Source of the DNA: Euglena gracilis | Taxonomy: Eukaryota > Euglenida > Euglenophyceae > Euglenales | Assembly: GCA_039621445.1 (NCBI GenBank) | Contig: CP154955.1 | Coordinates: 51,117,384-51,181,383, forward strand | DNA: 64,000 bases | Direction of reading: 5' to 3' | In this document: positions 56,308 through 64,000 of the stretch, in pieces | How the letters are laid out: the number at the start of each line of letters is the position of its first letter | How positions within the stretch are numbered: the first letter of the stretch is position 1 | The notes under the pieces: generated by a model | Databases searched by the model: none | What the model saw: the letters and a program-made list of their open reading frames with translations, nothing else | What the model was told of the DNA's origin: nothing | Made by a program: the position numbers and the translations under genes

Positions 56308-59180
56308 CCTCCTCCACCTCCTCCTCCTCCGGGTGACGGCTGGGCTGGGCCACCGGCGGCGGCACGATGACCGGGCTGGCCCCCTCGGGCTGGCTGGCGG
56401 GTGGGGTCAGCTCCGGGGTCTCCCGGCCGGGGGCGGTCATCTCCACATCACCCTCCTCTGGGCTGTCCACCGCCTCGTTCTCCTCCCGTCGGGTCTTTGG
56501 GGCTGGGGGCCTGCTGGGCTTCTTCTCCGGCTCCTTCTTCCGGCGCTTCTTCTTCCGGTCACCCCCCTCCTTCTGGCGCTGCTCCACCTTCTGCAGGCGG
56601 CGCTGCTCCTGCCGGATCTTGGTCTGGCGGCGCCGCTCCTCGGCCTCCTTGGCCCTTCGCCCCGCCTCCTCAGCGGCCAGGCGGAGCTTGTCCTGGAGGG
56701 CGGCGTTCTCCAGGGGGACCCAGAGGGCGTCCCCCCCTTCCAGGGCGGCCAGCAGCAGGGGCAGCATGGCGGAGGCGACGGGCCGGGGCAGGGTCACCGT
56801 GTTGGCCACGGTCTGGGTGACGTCCTCCAGGCTGCTGGCTGAGTCCTCCACCACCACCAGCACCTCGGGGGGCTTGGCCGCCCAGGCCGCCACCCGGGCC
56901 CCCACCGCGGCGTCGGTGGTCTGGATGACCATGGCGTTGGCCGCCTCCATCCGCCGCACCACCCTCCGCCACAGCCACTCCACGCAGAGCCAGTGCAGCC
57001 CCGCCCCGCAGCTGGACTCCACGTCCCACTCCACCTTCGGCAGCACCTACGAGGGGACGAGGGGACCAGACAGACATGGAAGGATCAAAGGCTTTTTGTG
57101 TTGAAGGTGCGCGCAATTGCGCGCATTAAACGACTAACATCAATAAAAAAAACAGACTGCTGAGCATGGGTGGCATCCCAGCACTTCCTACTTGAAATGT
57201 ACAATGGCAATCTGCACAATGCGTGAGGTGGGGTGGGGTACCTTGCTTCGCTCCACGTCACCCGGGCCGTACACCACCACCAGGGCCCGCTTCTCGAACT
57301 TCCGGGCCACCCCCTGGCCCCCCTGCCGCAGCCAGACGTCCACCGTGACCGTCTCCCGCCCCGGCGCCAGCCGCCGCACCGCCGCCTCCACCGCGGCCAC
57401 CGCCCCGGCACCACCGTAGATGACAACCGGCACGACGCCGGCCAGGCGCTTGACCTGCTCGGACAGGAGGGGGCAGGATTCTGTTTCAGGATATTGACGC
57501 ATTGACAGACACCTGAGTCATTTGATTTGCGCAAGTGCGTGCATCGTAACATTTGCGCAAGTGCGCGCATCAATTTTTTTAAAAAAATCACGTTCACTAT
57601 GGGAAGCAGTCACTGGCACACATGAGAGAATGATTTTTCTTTTTTTTTTTGTGCGCGCAATTGCGCAAGTAAAACAGAAACGAGGTATAAAAAAATTGGA
57701 CGTTAAACAGAACCCTGAGTCCGTGTTGTGGGTGACCTCGACGATGATGAGGCCCACTGCAGCCCCCAGCGCCTCCGCCGGCACCGCGTCCCCGCTGGCC
57801 TTGTACACCAGGCAGCGCACTCCCTTCTCCTCCCCGGCTGGCCTGGCCACCGCCACCTCCTGGAGGGCCCCGCCCTCCTTGGCCACGATCTCAGTCTCCG
57901 CGGTCGGCATGGCGAAGGAGGCCCGCAGCTCCTCGTACTGCGCCTCCACCCAGAAGGGGGCCGTCAGCACCGCCGCCAGGGGGGGCTTCGGCTCCGCCGG
58001 GCTCCAGGTCCACGACCCCAGCCGCGCCACCTGCAGCGCCGCCACTGGGACCGTCCGCTTGAAGCGGCTGCGCTCCGCCCCGTTGTACACTGCGAGACAC
58101 CAGTGCAGGGGGGGGGGCATGAGACGACAGTTACAGTGCATCCAGAGAACATCACACCACCAACCGCCTTCGAATGGTGTCATACCCAACCCTTCAATCG
58201 CACCCCCGACCACCCCAGACTCCAGTGGCACACCGATCCGCCCGTGGATGTTGGGGTTGTCGCCCCTCCACGCGAAGGCCACCCACATCTCGTGGGTGGC
58301 CTCGGTCACCGCCTGCTCCAGCTGGGCCAGCCCGATCCCCGGGCTCTGCAGGGCCGCCGCCACCTGGGCCCGCGCCTCGGGGGTCAGCAGCCGCCGGAGG
58401 GACCGCACGTGGGAGGACAGCAGCGTGCGGCCCCTCGCCGCCAGCGCCGACTCCACGCTCAGCAGCCCCGCCACCGCCTCGGGGTTCTCCTCCACCAGCC
58501 GCTGCAGCGGCCCCCACATCTGGATGACCTGGCCCTGCGGCAATGACACAGAGACTGACTCCCCCCGCCACTGCATCAGAAGAATGCATGCACTATGCCC
58601 GTCTGAAACTTTTGATGCGCGCAATTGCGCAAATAAAACGGGACCAACGTCATCAAAATGCATGGGTGCAGTGGCAGAGGTACTGGACTGGGCTCACACC
58701 TGGGGGACCGACCGGTCCCAGCCTGCCGGTAGGCCGCCGCCAGCCGCACCGCCGGCACCGTGCTGATGTCCTTCCCCTTCACCAGGAGGTTGGCGAACTG
58801 GGGGATGGACAGCTCCTTCACCGCCGACTGGATGGCCTGCGCATCCCCGCCGGCCGCCCGCCGCAGGTGCACCGGGGTCATGGGGTGGAGGATGGTGGCG
58901 AGGACGTACTTCCCCTGGCCACAGCCCTGCATTGGAACCAGTGTCTTTCAGACACGAGAGGGGCTGCACGAGAGGGGCGGCACGAGAGGGGTGACACGAG
59001 AGGGACTGCACGAGAGGGGTGACACGAGAGGGGCTGCATGAGAGGGGCAAAACTAAAAACACACAAACAAATACGGGGCTGAACCCTTCGGGGGGTTCAG
59101 CTTCTGGGCCCGGAAGCCCTCCGCCCAGCGCTTCAGCGCGGAGGTGATGTGCTGCCCCGACATCAGCACGTAGTGGTTCT
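55697..59180 (-). CDS. ParB-like 'SGQH' domain protein, paralog 2, 6 exons, apparently lacking its N-terminal exon
   Basis: Exons: 59180-59075, 58926-58711, 58534-58239, 58090-57738, 57454-57242 and 57046-55697 (TGA 55699-55697). The first recognised exon opens directly with NHYVLMSGQHITSALKRW, the equivalent of KFVILSGQHRFLAA in paralog 1. The preceding block (RGQVRRVEKAHV in paralog 1) is not found between this exon and the ORF upstream. Later shared blocks are LRRAAGGDAQAIQSAV..LS, MWVAFAWRGDN, VPVVIYGGAGAV and GLHWLCVEWLWRRV. The last exon is long, with a charged coiled-coil-like region rich in Arg/Lys/Glu/Gln, acidic and serine runs (about residues 255-275 of that exon), a Lys-Gly-Glu tract and a basic end (KRLSKHKK). 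All junctions are GT-AG. Introns hold the GCGCAATTGCGC palindrome. Tail composition suggests a chromatin or nucleic-acid partner, which is inference only. Confidence 0.62.
58948..59047. repeat. 14-bp tandem repeat in a paralog 2 intron
   Basis: About seven copies of ACGAGAGGGG(C/T)(T/G)(G/A)C. Single copies of ACGAGAGGGGTGTCAC also occur near 55283. Confidence 0.85.
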
Positions 59181-59459
59181 CTGTGAGAACAAGGAAGGGA
59201 TGTGCGCGCAATTGCGCAAATAAAACACACTGTATGTTAATGTGTGCGCAATTGCGCAAATAAAACACATCACACATGCACGTGCGCGCAAATGCGCAAG
59301 TAAAAAGGTACTGTGTGCTTGTGCGCGCAATTGCGCAAATCAAATCCGACTTCCAATGCAATGCACTCATTCCAGAGCTGAACTAAGCATGCAAACAGAC
59401 CTTCCAGAGGCAAAATCATTCCCGACAAACCAGTCCAACCGCAAACACCCACGTATGAC

Positions 59460-62400
59460 TCACACACTTGTGGGTTTGCGTTTAGCGCCTTCAGAGGTTG
59501 CAGCCACATAGCTGGCCATGGGTATCGTAGGCCTATGGCCTGTGCCAGAGCCGTCTCCACCAGAAGGTGGTGGCTCATCATCCCGCCGCTGTTCAGCGGG
59601 CTTGCAGCCTTCGGCTGAAGGTTTAGCCTAGGCTTCTTATGCCTGCCATATCGGCGTTCTTCCCGAGGGTCTGCCGGAGGCAGTGGTCTTTCCGCCGTTG
59701 GCGGTTTCGGGGCTGCCGGTTTGGCAGAAGATGCCGATGCTGCCGTTTTGGCAGGAGGTGGATGCATTTCCGCCGTTGGCGGTGCGGGTGCAGCTGGTTT
59801 AGCTGCTGGGACATCCAACTCCATTGGAGTTGTAGCCGTAGGCTGTACGGCTGTTGAGCTGCTGTCTGCAGCAGTAACCCTTTGGGTTTCGGGAGGGGAT
59901 GTGGCTGGTGAGCCTCGAGGGGTCAGTACTGCTGATACTGCGGACATCGCCGCGGTCAGACCCTGTAATACACCACCTAAAACACCTGTAGGTATTGTTG
60001 GTGATGCGACAGGTTCTGTCGGGGTTGGTGCCATTGGCACTGCGGGTAAGGAGAGGGGTGGTACGGGAGGTACCGGTGGCCGTTCGGCCTCGGATGTAGG
60101 AGATTCCGTTTCTGAGCTGACATCTCCTTCAGGCGGAAGGGGTGTCCTGGAGCCCTTTGGGACTAATGGAAGGGCTGATGGCTGAGGTTCCTCAGCACAT
60201 ATGTCTTCCAGGCCTTCCATGCGGTCTTCACCGCCCTCACCATCACTCTCCTCACTGTCCTCCACCGTTTCTGGGGAAGCGGCAGGGGCTGCTGGCTGTT
60301 CCACTATAGCGGTGGGCACAGTTGTTGGTTGCGCAATCGCGCTGGTGGGGGGTGCCGCAGTAGCGGGTTGGGGTGAAGAGGTAGCGACAGAAGATTGACT
60401 TTCCTGAAATCCCTTAGGGATAAATGGTTCCGCAGTAGCCGATAGGCTGGAACCTAGGTAACGCCGACCGCGCCCAAAGACGGGTGGGGGTGTCTCACCA
60501 GGAATACCCTGGGGAACAGGCGTTGCCGGTTGCGGCTGCGTTGTGGGTACTGATGCCGGTTGCGGCTGTGTTGAAGGTTCCGATGGCGGAACTTCCGAAG
60601 CCGGTTGCGGCTTTGGGACAGGTGCCTGTGGCACCTGTCTTTTCCGTAATCGGAAAAGATCCCATGGTTTCCTTTCGTCTTCAACCATTCTGTGGTTGAA
60701 GCGCAGGAGGGGTAGGGCCATGCCCAGCTCGTTCCGTCTGCCTCCTTGGAAAAACGGCTGGAACAACGCTCTATCGAGCGTATCGCCGAATCGGCGTTTG
60801 ACATAATCGTCTATGCTTTCCTTCTCGAAACGGGGCCTGATGGGGACATAGTCCGGAGGAATTTCCCTATCGGGATTGAGATAATAATATATCTCCATAA
60901 TCTGGCAGGTCCAAGCCCTGAACCAGAATTGCTGCAAATACAGCAGGAGTTGACGGTGGTTGCGTCGCCCATTCGAGCTTTGGTGAACATCCTTTGGATT
61001 TCTGCAAAGGTGCAGGAGCATGATGCGCTTTGGCGCTGTCTGCGGGATATTGGCCTGTTGGCCTTCCTCGTCCTGGCCTTCGGCCTGTGGTTGAGTACTG
61101 CGTACTCCGAATCCCCAGAAGTCCACTGCAAACTTTTCGTGACAGTGGGTGCATCTGACGATATACGTCTGGGGGAAGCGGAGGTCAATATCGACCACTT
61201 CAAAATGATAGGCATATTGCCAGTGGTAGAAGACTTGCAGATTGCTGCAGAACATGTTCTCTGCCAATTTGGCAATATTGTCAGGCAGTGGGTAGATTTC
61301 CCACTCCAGGCCTTTTGGGCCTACACTGCGAATGCAGTCGAATAACTGCCGTAGCAAATCTTTACCTGTATTGTATCGGTCTTCCCGACCGCAATCCAGA
61401 TAAGGATATCCACAGGAGTTCAGGAATCTGCCGAAATTTTGGGTGGGGTATCCCGCCCAGAACCAAACGTGCCAGAATCCCGGCAGTCCGTCCAGTATCG
61501 GACCGAGAATTACGTTGCCCTCATAGGCATACAGAGTTCCATCGTGGTGGAACTCACGATTACGCTCCCAATAGAGCTGTCTGGTCACAGTCACGACTGG
61601 GGATGCAACCAGCATTGGAGGAGAAAGTTCGTTTTGAAACTTTCTCATGGCCTCGAATGCGAGTGCATGAATCTCTTTGATGTGCTCGAATAGAGCTTCC
61701 ATGTCGTCCTCATAGACGTTCCGGTATTGGCCTTTCTGGCCTTTGCCTTGGCCTTTTTGGCCTGCTGTCGGTGCTCGTTTGGGAGCACTTTTGGCTTTAC
61801 CCTTGCCCGATCGGGCTTCGCTTCGGGCAATCTCTTCTCTAGCTTGTTTCCAAGCATGAGGACAGAGATGGGCTGCAAAACGAGGGCCTATAAAGGCAGG
61901 ATTCATATCACTTGTCGTTCCAAGCAATTCCTGCGGGGCATAAGCCATTTTGGCTGCTGGGTAGGCTGCAGGTTGATCCTGCATATCCGCCAAAAATGGT
62001 GGATTATTGATAGGGAGGGGTTCGCCTCTAGGCGGATCAATGTAAGTGGGGTGGCGTGTACGTTCACGCGTGTCATCCAGTATTTTCTGGACGCGTGCAC
62101 GCTCAGCAGCTTCGTGCTCGATTTCTGCCCTATGGGCTCTCTGGGCCAATTCAGCCTGTTCGAGCTGCTGCTGTGTGGGTTCAGGAACAGGCAGTACCTC
62201 GGTGGTGGCCTGTTGGCTTGGAGGTACCGGTGTTTCCTGAGATGTCGGCGCCATTGGCGCTGCTACCGGCAATGGCGCCGTTGGCGCTGCTGGAGCTGCC
62301 GGCGCTGCTGCTTTTGCTGGCACCGGCCGGGTTTGCGCCATTGGTGCTGGCTTAGCCGGCGCGGCATACGGTACGGGCACGGGAGGGGGTGCGGCCTGTT

Positions 62401-63826
62401 GGCCACCCGGCGCCCGTCGTTGCTGTGCTGGGGTAGCCTGTCTGGCTGGGGCTGGGGCAGGGGCCGGGGGTTTCGGTCTCCCTATTGGGGATGAAGATTC
62501 TGGCCTGCCCCGTTTACTACCTAGGTCTGCTGGCCTGTACGGCTGTGACGCATATCTGCGTTCTGCAGACCGTGGGCCCTGAAGTTGCTCTAGGGACTGG
62601 TAGTACTGGATGGCCTGCTGAGGTGATGTGAAGCGAGGTGCTGGGAGAGGTTCAGGTGCCGTTGGCACATCCTCTTCCACGGCCATTCGGCCTTCTGCCT
62701 CGGCTTGCTCCACATCCTCAGCCCAGGATCCAGGTTCCTGAACCACCGACATATCCCGTTGTACGGGTAACTGACTTCCAGCTTCCAGATGAGCTGGGTA
62801 AGGAAATGGTGGCTGTGCTGTTGACGGTTGCGTCATTGGCTCCGCCGCATATTGCGTTGGTGGTTCCCGATATTCGGGGGGTGGTGGTCTCGGCATACGA
62901 GTTGGGGACTGTGCATCGCGAAAAATTCGTGATGGCTGCACCGTTGGTGCTGGGATGTCTCCCATCTCGCTTTCCTCCACTGGGGGGCTATGCTCCCGCA
63001 TGTATTCGGTGAATGCACCTGCATGATAGCGTATCCGCGGGATAGGCGGTACTGGAATACCCAGTGTACGCATGCTGACCTCAGGGGGATATTCCCCGGG
63101 CATGAAGTACACTTTTCCTGTCATCAAAGTCTGGCCGCATGCGCACCATTGTGCAATGGGCCTATTGGCCAGGCCCAGAATTTGACGACAGTGGGTATCC
63201 CACAGCACCTGTAGAGATGGGTCTACTCTCTCTAGGTTGCTGGCCCGCAAGGCCGTTCGCAGAGTCTTCTCTGCGAGATTCACCAATTCTGCGGTGAAGG
63301 CGGGGTATGGCACCGTTGGTGCTGCCTGTGGCGTCTCATGTGCCACAGGGATCGCGTAAGCGGATATACTACTGCTGCTAGCTGCGGTTTGGGCAGCGGG
63401 TTCCCGGACGGGATAAGCAGCAGGTTGGGGCATCGCCTGTACGGCGTGTACTTGATGTGGGGTACCCTGTACGGGTTGAGATTGGGGTTGGGATTGGGGT
63501 TGCTGAGATGTAACATACTGTGGGGTATACAGGATGGGAGGTGAGGGGCCAGGCATGGCGTAATGCGCCTGCTCCATTGGAGGTGCCTGTCCCTGCCTCG
63601 CATACTGTTGTTGTTCCATTGGAACTTGGTGTACCTGCTGGGGTTGTGACTGTTCCATTGGAACTTGATATGCCTGTTGAGGCTGTGCCGCATATGCAGC
63701 TCCCATTGGCACAGAAGCCGCATAAGCGACAGGTGGCGGTTGCGCCTGAGATGGGGGCGGCATTTGTGCCTGAGAGGGGGGCGGCATTTGTGCCTGAGAG
63801 GGGTATGGCATTTGTGCCTGAATCAT
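59460..63826 (-). CDS. Large Pro/Gln-rich hypothetical protein, nearly intronless, with one likely frameshift
   Basis: An open frame of about 1,480 codons starts at ATG 63826. It opens with tandem QAQMPPPS repeats, followed by Pro/Gln/Ala-rich sequence. A first folded-looking block (LAEKTLRTALRASNLERVD..CACGQTLMTGKVYF) lies at about residues 175-290. A Lys/Gly-rich linker (KGQGKGQKGQYRN) comes at about 690-710. A second block, about 710-1100, is aromatic-rich (FYHWQYAYHFEVVDIDLRF) and has the possible metal-binding CTHCHEKF. A proline-rich tail follows. Near 59577 one missing G changes frame: the alternative frame continues in the same style (PMASYVAATSEGAKRK) to TGA at 59462-59460, while the uncorrected frame runs on into the palindromes. 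Upstream of 63826 another frame continues the QAQMPPP repeat, so the true start is probably beyond the window. Codon and base use is less GC-rich than its neighbours. I recognise no family. A gag-like or other mobile-element protein is possible. Confidence 0.65.
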
Positions 63827-64000
63827 TGAGGTGGGGGTGGCATTTGTGCCTGGGCCGCATAAGCGGCAGCAGGCGGTGGAGACACCGCATCAGCAGACGC
63901 CCCTTGGGCTGGGAGAGCCGCCGCATAGGCGTGTAGGGAGGGAGGGATGGCATACTGTATAGAGGGCGGACCGGGTCCGCGCCCTGGATCTTGCATTGGT

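Larger units (their letters stand above)
54317..59345. repeat. Family B: GCGCAATTGCGC palindrome cluster, 13 copies
   Basis: Typical copy GCGCGCAATTGCGCAAATAA or its complement: a 12-16 bp near-perfect palindrome with an asymmetric AAATAAAAC or CATCAA flank. Approximate starts: 54317, 54971, 55461, 55581, 57110, 57529, 57553, 57653, 58618, 59201, 59243, 59284 and 59321. They lie in introns and the 3' flank of paralog 2. None is found within the ORF starting at 59460 or elsewhere in the window. Confidence 0.88.

Noticed and set aside
55706-56842. 378-aa plus-strand open frame rich in Arg/Leu
   Set aside because: Shadow of the last exon of ParB-like paralog 2.
59270-59400. C-terminal extension of the large ORF (the segment with LRNCAH-type repeats)
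   Set aside because: It is a translation of family B palindromes after a probable one-base error; the alternative frame stops naturally at 59460.

Overview
This is nuclear DNA from a eukaryote, most likely a unicellular alga or other protist. The evidence is conserved proteins cut into short GC-rich exons by introns, many GT-AG or GC-AG, plus microsatellites, hairpin-forming repeats and no bacterial operon structure. I cannot name the lineage. Several introns behave like inserted elements, which points to one of the protist groups with introner-type introns.

Plus strand, 0.9-16 kb: a 6-phosphofructo-2-kinase/fructose-2,6-bisphosphatase (PFKFB) gene whose 5' end lies outside the window. A 4.3-kb intron of this gene holds a foldback element with telomere-like DNA, four 669-bp tandem repeats, a second foldback and an AT-rich island. 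16-19.7 kb: no convincing gene. 19.7-28.8 kb: a bacterial-type NMT1/TauA-like solute-binding protein split by introns. 29.9-35.9 kb: a class I methyltransferase-like gene ending in a lysine/arginine-rich tail. 51.8-54.1 kb: an unidentified plus-strand gene. Introns of these plus-strand genes are full of dispersed elements built on paired C-run/G-run hairpins.

Minus strand, 36.6-50 kb and 54.3-64 kb: a different landscape with short introns and few C/G tracts. Two paralogous multi-exon genes (43.2-38.6 kb and 59.2-55.7 kb) carry a ParB-like 'SGQH' motif and share the order of their downstream regions. A third gene (47.2-43.4 kb) encodes a large protein of unknown type. A 4.4-kb nearly intronless ORF with different base composition (63.8-59.5 kb) lies directly upstream of the second paralog. 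Each paralog is surrounded by its own family of short palindromes: a GCGG/CCGC hairpin, about 35-40 copies, only between 36.6 and 49.95 kb; and a GCGCAATTGCGC palindrome, 13 copies, only between 54.3 and 59.35 kb. One intron of the 47-kb gene is a 522-bp element with terminal inverted repeats whose removal restores the reading frame exactly.

Several minus-strand reading frames break by one missing base, two of them in G runs. This looks like long-read consensus error, so exon boundaries and homopolymer lengths are approximate throughout.
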